64,000 bases of DNA from Amaranthus tricolor (GCF_026212465.1 NC_080059.1:24018070-24082069); one strand, 5' to 3'. Shown: positions 23,301 through 37,640, numbered from the stretch's first letter. Program-made: numbers and translations. Notes: generated from the sequence alone by a model not told the origin.

Positions 23301-24590
23301 ATAGAGTTGTGTTCGCGCAAAACAAACCAAGTTTGAGCTACTTTAAGCGCAAAAGTGTCAAAAATGCTTAAAAACCCTTAAAATCGCAACTTAACACGCA
23401 ATTCTAGCATATGCTTATGATTTTAAATTCAAACCACTTCAACACAATAGTATATACCAAATAGTGTTGTGTGATAAGTTTCGTGCAAAACAAACCAAGT
23501 TTGAGCTACTTTGTGCGCAAAAGGGCCAAAACGCTTAAAAGCCCTTAAAATCGCAACTTAACAAGTAATTTCTAGCATATGACTATGATTTTCAATTCTA
23601 ACCCCTTAAACACAATAATATATATACCAAATAGTGTTGTGTGCCAAGTTTCGTGCAAAACGAACCAAGTTTGAGCTACTTTATGCGCAAAAGGGCCAAA
23701 AACGCTTAAAAACCCTTAAAATCGCAATTTAACACGTAATTTCTAGCATATTACTATGTTTTCAATTCTAACAACTTCAACACAATAATATATACCAAAT
23801 AGTGTTCTGTACCAAGTGTCGTACAAAACAAACCAAGTTTGAGCTACTTTATTCGCAAAAGTGCCAAAAACGCTTAAAAACCTATAAAATCGCAACTTAA
23901 CACGTAATTTCTTGCATATGACTATGATTTTCAATTCTAACAACTTCAACACAATAATATATATCGAATAGTGTTGTGTGCCAAGTTTCGTGCAAACCAA
24001 ACCAAGTTTGGAGCTACTTCATGCGCAAAAGTGCCAATAACGCTTAAAAACCAATCAAAATCGCAACTTAACACGTAATATCTATCATATGACTATGATT
24101 TTCAATTCTAACCACTTCAACAAAATATTATATACCATATAGTGTTGTGTGCCAAGTTTCGTGCAAAACAAACCAAGTCTGAGCTACTTTATGCGCAAAA
24201 GGACCAAAAACGATCAAAAACCCTTAAAATCGAAAATTAAAAAGTAATTTCTAGCATATGACGATGATTTTCAGTTCTAACCACTTCAACAAAATATTAT
24301 ATACCACATAGTGTTGTGTGCCAAGTTTCGTGCAAAACAAACCAAGTTTGAGCTACTTGATGCGCAAAAGTGCCAAAAATGCTTAAAAACCCTTAAAATC
24401 GCAACTTAACACGCAATTCTAGCATATGACTATGATTTTAAATTCTAATCACTTAAACACAGTAATATATATACCAAATAGTGTTGTGTGGCAAGTTTCG
24501 TGAAAAACGAACCAAGTTTGAGCTACTTTATGCGCAAAAGGGCCAAAAATGCTTAAAAACCCTTAAAATCGCAACTTAACACGTAATTTC
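23301..24590 (+). repeat. HOR unit 7, partial, decaying edge
   Basis: Follows the 10-mer order through about eight monomers, then leaves it. From about 24080 private changes appear ('taatatctatcat', 'ccatatagtgttg', 'aaggaccaaaaacg', 'gacgatgattttcag', 'cacagtaatatat'). At about 24590 the expected ninth type is replaced by a T1 monomer. Several of these private bases are shared with 28391-28900, so this edge was copied there. Confidence 0.75.
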
Positions 24591-25640
24591 TAGCATATTA
24601 CTATGTTTTCAATTCTAACCACTTCAACACAATTATATATACCAAATAGTGTTCTGTACCAAGTTTCGTGCAAAACAAACCAAGTTTGGAGCTACTTCAT
24701 GCGCAAAATTGCCAATAACGCTTAAAAACCAATCAAAATTGCAACTTAACACGTAATTTCTATCATATGACTATGATTTTCAATTCTAACCACTTCAACA
24801 AAATATTATATACCACATAGTTTTGTGTGCCAAGTTTCGTGAAAAACAAACCAAGTCTGAGCTACTTTATGCGCAAAAGGGCCAAAAACGATCAAAAACC
24901 CTTAAAATCGAAAATTTAAAAGTAATTTCTAGCATATGACTATGATTTTCAGTTCTAACCACTTCAACACAATAATATATACCAAATAGCGTTGTGTGCC
25001 AAGTTTCCTGCAAAACAAACCTAGTTTGAGCTACTTTATGCGCAAAAGTGCCAAAAATGCTTAAAAACCCTTAAAATCGCAACTTAACATGTAATTCTAG
25101 CATATGACTATGATTTTAAAATCTAATCACTTCAACACAATAATATATACCAAATAATGTTGCGTGCCAAGTTTCGTGCAAAACAAACCAAGTTTAAGCT
25201 TCTTTACGCGCAAAAGGGCCAAAAACGCTTAAAAACCCTTAAAATAGAAACTTAACACGCAATTCTTGCATATTACTATGATTTTAAATTTAAACCACTT
25301 CAACACAATAATATATACCAAATAGTGTTGTGTGCTATGTTTCGTGCAAAACAAACCAAATTTGAGCTACTTTATGCGCAAAAGGGCCAAAAACGCTTAA
25401 AAACCCTTAAAATCGCAACTTAACACGTAATGTCTAACATATGACTAAGATTTTAAAATCTAACCACTTCAACACAATAATATATACCAAATAGCGTTGT
25501 GTGCAAAGTTTAGCGCAAAAAAACCAAGTTTGAGCTACTTTATGCACAAAAGTGCCAAAAATGCTTAAAAAGCCTTAAAGTCGCAACTTAACACGCAATT
25601 CTAGCATATGACTATGATTTTAAATTCAAACCACTTCAAC
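24175..25640 (+). repeat. Segment duplicated about 4.2 kb downstream, copy A
   Basis: Matches 28391-29470. The offset is 4216 bp at 24261 and 24811, then 3852 bp at 25241 because copy B lost 364 bp. Shared rare variants are 'gacgatgattttcag', 'cacagtaatatat', 'gtggcaagtttcgtgaaaaa', 'cgcaaaattgccaataac', 'ttaaaatagaaac', 'aatgtctaacatatg' and 'agccttaaagtcgc'. It overlaps the decaying edge of the HOR array. Confidence 0.8.
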
Positions 25641-28600
25641 ACAATAATATATACAAAATAGTGTTGTGTGCCAAGTTTCGTGCAAAACAAACCAAGTATG
25701 AGCTACTTTATTCGCAAAAGGGCCAAAAACGCTTAAAACCCTTAAAATCGAAAATTAAAAAAATAATTTCTAGTATATGACTATGATTTTCAGTTCTAAC
25801 CACTTCAACAAAATATTATATACCACAGAGTGTTGTGTGCCAAGTTTCGTGCAAAACAAACCAAGTTTGAGCTACTTGATGCGCAAAAGTGCCAAAAATG
25901 CTTAAAAACCCTTAAAATCGCAACTTAACACGCAATTCTAGCATATGACTATGATTTTAAATTCTAATCACTTAAACACAATAATATATATACCAAATAG
26001 TGTTGTGTCCCAAGTTTCGTGCAAAACGAACCAAGTTTGAGCTACTTTATGCGCAAAAGGGCCAAAAATGCTTAAAAACCCTTAAAATCGCAACTTAACA
26101 CGTAATTTCTAGCATATTACTATGCTTTCAATTCTAACCACTTCAACACAATTATATATACCTAATAGTGTTCTGTACCAAGTTTCGTGCAAAACAAACC
26201 AAGTTTGAGCTACTTTATTCGCAAAAGTGCCAAAAACGTTTAAAAACCTATAAAATCGCAACTTAACACGTAATTTCTAGCATATGACTATGATTTTCAA
26301 TTCTAATGACTTCAACATAATAATATATATCAAATAGTGTTGTGTGCCAAGTTTCGTGCAAAACAAACCAAGTTTGGAGCTACTTCATGCGCAAAAGTGC
26401 CAATAACGCTTAAAAACCAATTAAAATTGCAACTTAACACGTAATTTCTATCATATGACTATGATTTTCAATTCTAACCACTTCAACAAAATATTATATA
26501 CCACATAGTGTTGTGTGCCAAATTTCGTGCAAAACAAACCAAGTTTGAGCTACTTTATGCGCAAAAGGGCCAAAAACGATCAAAACCCTTAAAATCGCAA
26601 ATTAAAAAGTAATTTCTAGCATATGACTATAATTTTCAATTCTAACCACCTTAACACAATAATATATACCAAATAGCGTTGTGTGCCAAGTTTCCCGCAC
26701 AACAAACCTAGTTTGAGCTACTTTATGCGCAAAAGTGCCAAAAATGCTTAAAAACCCTTAAAATCGCAACATAACATGCAATTCTAGCATATGATTAGGA
26801 TTTTAAAATCTAACCACTTCAACACAATAATATATACCAAATGATGTTGCGTGCCAAGTTTCGTGCAAAACAAACCAAGTTTAAGCTTCTTTATGCGCAA
26901 AAGGGCCAAAAACGCTTAAAAACCCTTAAAATCGAAACTTAACACGCAATACTAGCATATTACTATGATTTTAGATTCAAACCACTTCAACACAATAATA
27001 TATACCAAATAGCGTTGTGTGAAATGTTTCTTGCAAAACAAACCAAGTTTGAGCTACTTGATGCGCAAAAGTGCTAAAAATGCTTAAAAACCCTTAAAAT
27101 CGCAACTTAACACGCAATTCTAGCATATGACTATGATTTTAAATTCTAACCACTTAAACACAATAATATATATACGAAATAGTGTTGTGAGCCAACGTTC
27201 GTAAAAAACGAACCAAGTTACTTTATAAGCAAAAGGGCCAAAAACGCTTAAAAACCCTTAAAATCGTAACTTAACACGTAATTTCTAGCATATTACTATG
27301 TTTTCAATTCTAACCACTTCAACACAATAATATATACCAAATAGGGTTTTGTACCAAGTTTCGTGCAAAACAAACCAAGTTTGAGCTACTTTATTCGCAA
27401 AAGTGCCAAAAATGCTTAAAAAGCCTTAAAGTCGCAACTTAACACGCAATTCTAGCATATGACTATGATTTTAAATTCAAACCACTTCAACACAATAATA
27501 TATACAAAATAGTGTTGTGTGCCAAGTTTCGTGAAAAACAAACCAAGTTTGAGCTACTTTATGCGCAAAAGGGCCAAAAACGCTTAAAACCCTTAAAATC
27601 GCAACTTAACAAGTAATTTCTAGCATATGACTATGATTTTCAATTCAAACCACTTCAACACAATAATATATACCAAATAGCGTTGTGTGCAAAGTTTCGT
27701 GCAAAACAAACAAAGTTTGTGCTACTTGATGCGCAAAAGTGCCAAAAATGCTTAAAAACCATTAAAATCGCAACTTAACACGCAATTCTAGCATATGACT
27801 ATGATTTTAAATTATAACCACTTAAATTCAATAATAAACATACCAAATAGTGTTGTGTGCCAAGTTTCGTGCAAAACGAACCAAGTTTGAGCTACTTTAT
27901 GCGCAAAAGGGCCAAAAACGCTTAAAAACCCTTAAAATCGCAACTTAACACGTAATTTCTAGCATATTACTATGTTTTCAATTCTAACCACTTCAACAAA
28001 ATAATATATACCAAATAGTGTTCTGTACCAAGTTTCGTGCAAAACAAACTAAGTTTGAGCTACTTTATTCGCAAAAGTGCCAAAAACGCTTAAAAACCTA
28101 TAAAATCGCAACTTAACACGTAATTTCTAACATATGACTATGATTTTCAATTCTAACAACTTCAACACAATAATATATATCAAATAGTGTTGTGTGCCAA
28201 GTTTCGTGCAGAACAAACCAAGTTTGGAGCTACTTCATGCGCAAAAGTGCCAATAACGCTTAAAAACCAATCAAAATCGCAACTTAACACGTAATTTCTA
28301 TCATATGACTATGATTTTCAATTCTAACCACTTCAACAAAATATTATATACCACATAGTTTTGTGTGCCAAGTTTCGTGCAAAACAAACCAAGTCTGAGC
28401 TACTTTATGCGCAAAAGGGCCAAAAACGATCAAAAACCCTTAAAATCGAAAATTAAAAAGTAATTTCTAGCATATGACGATGATTTTCAGTTCTAACCAC
28501 TTCAACAAAATATTATATACCACATAGTGTTGTGTGCCAAGTTTCGTGCAAAACAAACCAAGTTTGAGCTACTTGATGCGCAAAAGTGCCAAAAATGCTT

Positions 28601-31600
28601 AAAAACCCTTAAAATCGCAACTTAACACGCAATTCTAGCATATGACTATGATTTTAAATTCTAATCACTTAAACACAGTAATATATATACCAAATAGTGT
28701 TGTGTGGCAAGTTTCGTGAAAAACGAACCAAGTTTGAGCTACTTTATGCGCAAAAGGGCCAAAAATGCTTAAAAACCCTTAAAATCGCAACTTAACACGT
28801 AATTTCTAGCATATTACTATGTTTTCAATTCTAACCACTTCAACACAATTATATATACCAAATAGTGTTCTGTACCAAGTTTCGTGCAAAACAAATAAAG
28901 TTTGGAGCTACTTCATGCGCAAAATTGCCAATAACGCTTAAAAACCAATCAAAATCGCAACTTAACTCGTAATTTCTATCATATGACTATGATTTTCAAT
29001 TCTAACCACTTCAACAAAATATTATATACCACATAGTTTTGTGTGCCAAGTTTCGTGCAAAACAAAAGGGCCAAAAACGCTTAAAAACCCTTAAAATAGA
29101 AACTTAACACGCAATTCTAGCATATTACTATGATTTTAAATTCAAACCACTTCAACACAATAATATATACCAAATAGTGTTGTGTGCTATGTTTCGTGCA
29201 AAACAAACCAAATTTGAGCTACTTTATGCGCAAAAGGGCCAAAAACGCTTAAAAACCCTTAAAATCGCAACTTAACACGTAATGTCTAACATATGACTAA
29301 GATTTTAAAATCTAACCACTTCAACACAATAATATATACCAAATAGCGTTGTGTGCAATGTTTCGCGCAAAACAAACCAAGTGTGAGCTACTTTATGCGC
29401 AAAAGTGCCAAAAATGCTTAAAAAGCCTTAAAGTCGCAACTTAACACGCAATTCTAGCATATGACTATGATTTTTAATTCTAACCACTTAAACACAATAA
29501 TATATATACCAAATAGTGTTGTTTGCCAAGTTTCGTGCAAAACGAACCAAGTTTGAGCTACTTTATGCGCAAAAGGGCCAAAAACGCTTAAAAACCCTTA
29601 AAATCACAACTTAACACGTAATTTCTAGCATATTACTATGTTTTCAATTCTAACCACTTCAACACAATAATATATACCAAATAGTGTTCTGTACCAAGTT
29701 TCGTGCAAAATAAACCAAGTTTGAGCTACTTTATTCGCAAAAGTGCCAAAAACGCTTAAAAACCTATAAAATCGCAACTTAACACGTAATTTCTAGCATA
29801 TGACGATGATTTTCAATTCTAACAACTTCAACACAATAATATATATCAAATAGTGTTGTGTGCCAGGTTTCGTGCAAAACAAACTAAGTTTGGAGCTACT
29901 TCATGCGCAAAAGTGCCAATAACGCTTAAAAACCAATCAAAATCGCAACTTAACACGTAATTCCTATCATATGACTATGATTTTAATTCTAACCACTTCA
30001 ACAAAATATTATACAGCACATAGTGTTGTGTGCCATGTTTCGTGCAAAACAAACCAAGTCTGAGCTACTTTATGCGCAAAGGGGCCAAAAACGATCAAAA
30101 ACCCTTAAAATCGCAAATTAAAAACTAATTTCTAGCATATGACTATGATTTTCAATTCTAACCACTTGAACACAATAATATATACCAAATAGCGTTGTGT
30201 GCCAAGTTTCCTGCACAACAAACGTAGTTTGAGCTACTTTATGCGCTAAAGTGCCAAAAATGCTTAAAAACCCTTAAAATCACAACTTAACATGCAATTC
30301 TAGCATATGACTATGATTTTAAAATCTAACCACTTCAACAAAATAATATATACCAAATAATGTTGCGTGCCAAGTTTCGTGCAAAACAAACCAAGTTTAA
30401 GCTTCTTTATGCGCAAAAGGGCCAAAAACGCTTAAAAACCCTTAAAATCGAAACTTAACACGCAACTCTAGCATATTACTATGATTTTAAATTCAAACCA
30501 CTTCAACACAATAATATATACCAAATAGTGTTGTGTGCTATCTTTTGTGCAAAACAAACCAAGTTTGAGCTACTTTATGCGCAAAAGGGCCAAAAATGCT
30601 TAAAAACCCTAAAAATCGCAACTTAACAAGTAATTTTTAGCATATGACTATGATTTTAAATTCAAACCACTTCAACACAATAATATATACCAAATAGCGT
30701 TGTGTGCAAAGTTTCGTGCAAAACAAACCAAGTTTGAGCTACTTGATGCGCAAAAGTGCCCAAAATGCTTAAAAACCCTTAAAATCGCAACTTAACACGC
30801 AATTCTAGCATATGACTATGATTTTAAATTCTAATCACTTAAACACAATAATATATATACCAAGTAGTGTTGTGTGCCAAGTTTCGTGGAAAACGAACCA
30901 AGTTACTTTATGCGCAAATGGGCCAAAAACGCTTAAAAACCCTTAAAATCGCAACTTAACACGTAATTTCTAGCATATTACGATGTTTTCAATTCTAACC
31001 ACTTCAACACAATAATATATACCAAATAGTGTTCTGTACCAAGTTTCGTGCAAAACAAACCAAGTTTGAGCTATTTTATTCGCAAAAGTGGCAAAAACGC
31101 TTCAAAACCTATAAAATCGCAACTTAACACGTAATTTCTAGCATATGACTATGATTTTCAATTCTAACAACTTCAACACAATAATATATATCAAATAGTG
31201 TTGTGTGCCAAGTTTAGTGCAAAACAAACCAAGTTTGGAGCTACTTCATGCGCAAAAGTGCCAATAACGCTTAAAAACCAATCAAAATCGCAACTTAACA
31301 CGTAATTTCTATCATATGACTATGATTTTAATTCTAACCACTTAAACAAAATATTATATACCACATAGTGTTGTGTGGCATGTTTCGTGCAAAACAAACC
31401 AAGTCTGAGCTACTTTATGCGCAAAAGGGCCAAAAACGATCAAAAACCCTTAAAATCGCAAATTAAAAAGTAATTTCTAGCATATGACTATGATTTTCAA
31501 TTCTAACCACTTAAACACAATAATTTATACCAAATAGAGTTGTGTTCGCGCAAAATAAACCAAGTTTGAGCTACTTTATGCGCAAAAGTGCCAAAAATGC

Positions 31601-33950
31601 TTAAAAACCCTTAAAATCGAAACTTAACACGCAATTCTAGCATATTACTATGATTTTTAATTCAAACCACTTCAACACAATAATATATACCAAATAGTGT
31701 TGTGTGCTATCTTTTGTGCAAAACAAACCAAGTTTGAGCTACTTTATGCGCAAAAGGGCCAAAAACGCTTAAAAGCCCTTAAAATCGCAACTTAACAAGT
31801 AATTTCTAGCATATGACTATGATTTTCAATTCAAACCACTTCAACACAATAATATATACCAAATAGCGTTATTTTTTATAAAGTTTCGTGCAAAACAAAC
31901 CAAGTTTGAGCTACTTGATGAGCAAAAGTGCCAAAAATGCTTAAAAACCATTAAAATCGCAACTTAACACGCAATTCTAGCATATGACTATGATTTTAAA
32001 TTCTAACCACTTAAACACAATAATATATATACCAAATAGTGTTGTGTGCCAAGTTTCGTGCAAAACCAACCAAGTTTGAGCTACTTTATGCGCAAAAGAG
32101 CCAAAAACGCTTAAAAACCCTTAAAATCGCAACTTAACACGTAATTTCTAGCATATTACTATGTTTTCAATTCTAACCACTTCAACACAATAATATATAC
32201 CAAATAGTGTTCTGTACCAAGTTTCGTGCAAAACAAACCATGTTTGAGCTATTTTATTCGCAAAAGTGCCAAAAATGCTTAAAAACCTATAAAATCGCAA
32301 CTTAACACGTAATTTCTAGCATATGACAATGATTTTCAATTCTAACAACTTCAACACAATAATATATATCAAATAGTGTTGTGTGCCAAGTTTCGTGCAA
32401 AACAAACCAAGTTTGGAGCTACTTCATGCGCAAAAGTGCCAATAACGCTTAAAAACCAATCAAAATCGCAACGTAACACGTAATTTCTATCATACGACTA
32501 TGATTTTAATTCTAACCACTTAAACAAAATATTATATACCACATAGTGTTTTGTGCCATGTTTCGTGCAAAACAAACCAAGTCTGAGCTACTTTATGCGC
32601 AAAAGGGCCAAAAACGATCAAAAACCCTTAAAATCGCAAATTAAAAAGTAATTTCTAGCATATGACAATGATTTTAAATTCTAACCACTTCAACACAATA
32701 ATATATACCAAATGGCGTTGTGTGCCAAGTTTCCCGCACAACAAACCTAGTTTGAGCTACTTTATGCGCAAAAGTGCCAAAAATGCTTAAAAACCCTTAA
32801 AATCGCAACTTAACTTGCAATTCTAGCATATGACTATGATTTTAAAATCTAACCACTTCAACACAATAATATATACCAAATAATGTTGCCTGCCAGTTTC
32901 GTGCAAAACAAACCAAATTTAAGCTTCTTTTTGCGCAAAAGGGCCAAAAACGCTTAAAAACCCTTAAAATCGCAACTTAAGACGTAATTTCTAACATATG
33001 ACTATGATTTTAAATTCTAACCACTTCAACAATAAAATATATACCACAAAGTGTTGTGTGCCAAATTTCGTGGTAAACAAACCAAGTTTGAGCTACTTTA
33101 TGCGCAAAAGAGCCAAAAACGCTCAAAAACCCTTTAAATCGCAACTTAACAAGTAATTTCTAGCATATGACTATGACTTTCAATTCTAACCACTTCAGCA
33201 CAATAATATATAATAAATAGCGTTGTGTGCAAAGTTTCGCGCAAAACAAACCAAGTTTGAGCTACTTTATTCGCAAAAGTGCCAAAAATGCTTAAAAAGC
33301 CTTAAAATCGCAACTTAACACGAAATTCTAGCATATGACTATGATTTTAATTTTTAACCACTTCAACACAATAATATATATAAAATAGTGTTGTGTGCCA
33401 AGTTTCGTGCAAAACAAACCAAGTTTGAGCTACTTTATGCGCAAAAGAGCCAAAAACGCTTAAAACCCTTAAAATCGCAACATAACAAGTAATTTCTAGC
33501 ATACGACTATGATTTTAAATTCAAACCACTTCAACACAATAATATATATCAAATAGTGTTGTGTGCAAAGTTTCGTGCAAAACAAACCAAGTTTGAGCTA
33601 CTTGATGCGCAAAAGTGCCAAAAATGCTTAAAAACCATTAAAATCGAAACTTAACACGCAATTCTAGCATATAACTATGATTTTAATTCTAACCACTTCT
33701 ACACAATAATATATATACCAAATAGCTTTGTGTGCCAAGTTTCATGCAAAACGAACCATGTTTGAGCTACTTTATGCGCAAAAGGGCAAAAAACGCTCAA
33801 AAACCCTTAAAATGGCAACTTAACAAGTAATTTCTAGCATATGACTATGATTTTCAATTCTAACCACTTCAACACAATAATATATACCAAATAGAGTTGT
33901 GTTCACGCAAAACAAACCAAGTTTGAGCTATTTTATGCGCAAAAGTGCCA
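24591..33950 (+). repeat. Heterogeneous plus-strand satellite between the HOR array and the large duplication
   Basis: About 55 monomers without a single clean period. It contains T1-T5 cassettes starting at 26169 and 29686, a 24.2/28.4-kb duplication pair, and many private variants. These include shortened T8 monomers ('aaccaagttactttat' at about 27216 and 30897), 'gcgttattttttataaag' near 31866, and 'aaattataaccac' near 27809. No gene, transposon or non-satellite segment was seen. The region looks older or less homogenised than its neighbours. Confidence 0.8.
28391..29470 (+). repeat. Segment duplicated from about 24.2 kb, copy B, with a 364-bp deletion
   Basis: Carries the rare variants listed for copy A. 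At 29063-29067 the sequence passes from 'tttcgtgcaaaacaaa' directly into 'agggccaaaaacgc', so the 'ccaagtctgagctactttat' part is missing. The offset change gives a loss of 364 bp, equal to two monomers plus about 26 bp. The deletion is therefore out of register, with a 'caaa' overlap at the junction. Confidence 0.78.
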
Positions 33951-36900
33951 AAAAAGCTTAAAAACCCTTAAAATCGCAACTTAACTCGCAATTCTAGCAT
34001 ATGACTATGATTTTAAATTCTAACCACTTAAACACAATAATATATATACCAAATAGTGTTGTGTGCCAAGTTTCGTGCAAAACGAACCAAGTTTGAGCTA
34101 CTTTATGCGCAAAAGGGCCAAAAACGCTTAAAAACCCTTAAAATCGCAACTTAACACGTAATTTCTAGCATATTACTATGTTTTCAATTCTAACCACTTC
34201 AACACAATAATATATACCAAATAGTGTTCTGTACCAAGTTTCGTGCAAAACAAACCAAGTTTGAGCTACTTTATTCGCAAAAGTGCCAAAAACGCTAAAA
34301 AACTTATAAAATCGCAACTTAACACGTAATTTCTAGCATGTGACTATGATTTTCAATTCTAACAACTTCAACACAATAATATATATGAAATAGTGTTGTG
34401 TGCCAAGTTTCGTGCAAAACAAACCAAGTTTGGAGCTACTTCATGCGCAAAAGTGCCAATAACGCTTAAAAACCAATCAAAATAGCAACTTAACACGTAA
34501 TTTCTATCATATGACTATTATTTTAATTCTAACCACTTCAACAAAATATTATATACCACATAGTGTTTTGTGCCATGTTTCGTGCAAAATAAACCAAGTC
34601 TGAGCTACTTTATGCGCAAAAGGGCCAAAAACGATCAAAAACCCTTAAAATCACAAATTAAAAAGTAATTTCTAGCATATGACTATGATTTTCAATTCTA
34701 ACCACTTCAACACAATAATATATACCAAATAGCGTTGTGTGCCAAGTTTTCCGCACAACAAACCTAGTTTGAGCTACTTTATGCGCAAAAGTGCCAAAAA
34801 TGCTTAAAAACCCTTAAAATCGAAACTTAACACGCAATTCTAGCATATTACTATGATTTTAAATTCAAACCACTTCAACAAAATAATATATACCAAATAG
34901 TGTTGTGTGCTATGTTTTGTGCAAAACAAACCAAGTTTGAGCTACTTTATGTGCAAAAGGGCCAAAAACGCTTAAAAGCCCTTAAAATCGCAACTTAACA
35001 AGTAATTTCTAGCATATGACTATGATTTTCAATTCAAACAACTTCAACACAATAATATATACCAAATAGTGTTGTTTTCAAAGTTTCGTGCAAAACAAAC
35101 CAAGTTTGAGCTACTTGATGCGCAAAAGTGCCAAAAATGCTTAAAAACAATTAAAATCACAACTTAACACGCAATTCTAGCATATGACTATGATTTTTAA
35201 TTCTAACCACTTAAACACAATAATATATATACCAAATAGTGTTGTGTGCCAAGTTTCATGCAAAACCAACCAAGTTTGAGCTACTTTTTGCGCAAAAGGG
35301 CCAAAAACGCTTAAAAACCCTTAAAATCGCAACTTAAGACGTAATTTCTAACATATGACTATGATTTTAAATTCTAACCACTTCAACAATAAAATATATA
35401 CCACAAAGTGTTGTGTGCCAAATTTCGTGCTAAACAAACCAAGTTTGAGCTACTTTATGCGCAAAAGAGCCAAAAACGCTCAAAAACCCTTAAAATCGCA
35501 ACTTAACAAGTAATTTCTAGTATATGACTATGACTTTCAATTCTAACCACTTCAGCACAATAATATATAATAAATAGCGTTGTGTGCAAAGTTTCGCGCA
35601 AAACAAACCAAGTTTGAGCTACTTTATTCGCAAAAGTGCCAAAAATGCTTAAAAAGCCTTAAAATCGCAACTTAACACGAAATTCTAGCATATGACTATG
35701 ATTTTAATTTTTAACCACTTCAACACAATAATATATATAAAATAGTGTTGTGTGCCAAGTTTCGTGCAAAACAAACCAAGTTTGAGCTACTTTATGCGCA
35801 AAAGAGCCAAAAACGCTTAAAACCCTTAAAATCGCAACATAACAAGTAATTTCTAGCATACGACTATGATTTTAAATTCAAACCACTTCAACACAATAAT
35901 ATATACCAAATAGTGTTGTGTGCAAAGTTTCGTGCAAAACAAACCAAGTTTGAGCTACTTGATGCGCAAAAGTGCCAAAAATGTTTAAAAACCATTAAAA
36001 TCGAAACTTAACACGCAATTCTAGCATATAACTATGATTTTAATTCTAACCACTTCTAAACAATAATATATATACCAAATAGCTTTGTGTGCCAAGTTTC
36101 ATGCAAAACGAACCATGTTTGAGCTACTTTATGCGCAAAAGGGCAAAAAACGCTCAAAAACCCTTAAAATGGCAACTTAACAAGTAATTTCTAGCATATG
36201 ACTATGATTTTCAATTCTAACCACTTCAACACAATAATATATACCAAATAGAGTTGTGTTCACGCAATACAAACCAAGTTTGAGCTATTTTATGCGCAAA
36301 AGTGCCAAAACAGCTTAAAAACCCTTAAAATTGCAACTTAACTCGCAATTCTAGCATATGACTATGATTTAAAATTCTAACCACTTAAACACAATAATAT
36401 ATATACCAAATAGTGTTGTGTGCCAAGTTTCGTGCAAAACGAACCAAGTTTGAGCTACTTTATGCGCAAAAGGGCCAAAAACGCTTAAAAACCCTTAAAA
36501 TCGCAACTTAACACGTAATTTCTAGCATATTACTATGTTTTCAATTCTAACCACTTCAACACAATAATATATACCAAATAGTGTTCTGTACCAAGTTTCG
36601 TGCAAAACAAACCAAGTTTGAGCTACTTTATTCGCAAAAGTGCCAAAAACGCTTAAAAACCTATAAAATCGCAACTTAACACGTAATTTCTAGCATATGA
36701 CTATGATTTTCAATTCTAACAACTTCAACACAATACTATATATCAAATAGTGTTGTGTGCCAAGTTTCGTGCAAAACAAACCAAGTTTGGAGCTACTTCA
36801 TGCGCAAAAGTGCCAATAACGCTTAAAAACCAATCAAAATAGCAACTTAACACGTAATTTCTATCATATGACTATTATTTTAATTCTAACCACTTCAACA

Positions 36901-37640
36901 AAATATTATATACCACATAGTGTTTTGTGCCATGTTTCGTGCAAAATAAACCAAGTCTGAGCTACTTTATGCGCAAAAGGGCCAAAAACGATCAAAAACC
37001 CTTAAAATCACAAATTAAAAAGTAATTTATAGCATATGACTATGATTTTCAATTCTAACCACTTCAACACAATAATATATACCAAATAGCGTTGTGTGCC
37101 AAGTTTCCCGCACAACAAACCTAGTTTGAGCTACTTTATGCGCAAAAGTGCCAAAAATGCTTAAAAACCCTTAAAATCGAAACTTAACACGCAATTCTAG
37201 CATATTACTATGATTTTAAATTCAAACCACTTCAACAAAATAATATATACCAAATAGTATTGTGTGCTATGTTTTGTGCAAAACAAACCAAGTTTGAGCT
37301 ACTTTATGCGCAAAAGGGCCAAAAACGCTTAAAAGCCCTTAAAATCGCAACTTAACAAGTAATTTCTAGCATATGACTATGATTTTCAATTCAAACAACT
37401 TCAACACAATAATATATACCAAATAGTGTTGTTTTCAAAGTTTCGTGCAAAACAAACCAAGTTTGAGCTACTTGATGCGCAAAAGTGCCAAAAATGCTTA
37501 AAAACAATTAAAATCACAACTTAACACGCAATTCTAGCATATGACTATGATTTTTAATTCTAACCACTTAAACACAATAATATATATACCAAATAGTGTT
37601 GTGTGCCAAGTTTCATGCAAAACCAACCAAGTTTGAGCTA
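32980..37640 (+). repeat. 14-monomer repeat, about two copies
   Basis: The series from 'aagacgtaatttctaac' (about 32980) to 'ctactttttgcgc' (about 35285) is repeated from about 35337 to 37640. The AGCTT marker at 33955 and 36312 gives a period of 2357 bp, 14 monomers. Members include T6, 'taataaatagcgttg', 'tataaaatagtg', a monomer with 'cacttctac' or 'cacttctaaac', 'gagttgtgttcacgc', and T1-T3. The same unit occurs at 6854-10560. Confidence 0.78.

Larger units (their letters stand above)
14300..24590 (+). repeat. Higher-order repeat array with 8-, 9- and 10-monomer units
   Basis: The marker monomer with 'atagagttgtgttcgcgc' recurs at 14381, 15726, 17073, 18420, 20103, 21618 and 23301. The periods are 1345, 1347, 1347, 1683, 1515 and 1683 bp, equal to 8, 8, 8, 10, 9 and 10 monomers. 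Units are nearly identical to each other while monomers inside a unit differ clearly, which defines higher-order organisation. The array starts in a chimeric monomer near 14300 and decays near 24080-24590. Confidence 0.9.

Noticed and set aside
18862..24000. Four identical 85-codon open frames on the minus strand (18862-19119, 20545-20802, 22060-22317, 23743-24000)
   Set aside because: They lie in the same two satellite monomers of each HOR unit and their 1683/1515/1683-bp spacing is the HOR period. Identity reflects repeat homogenisation, with no start context, domain or coding-type variation.
31861..31890. Possible small foreign insertion ('gcgttattttttataaag')
   Set aside because: The flanking monomer is otherwise normal and of usual length; it is best read as local base changes in the 'gcgttgtgtgcaaag' segment.
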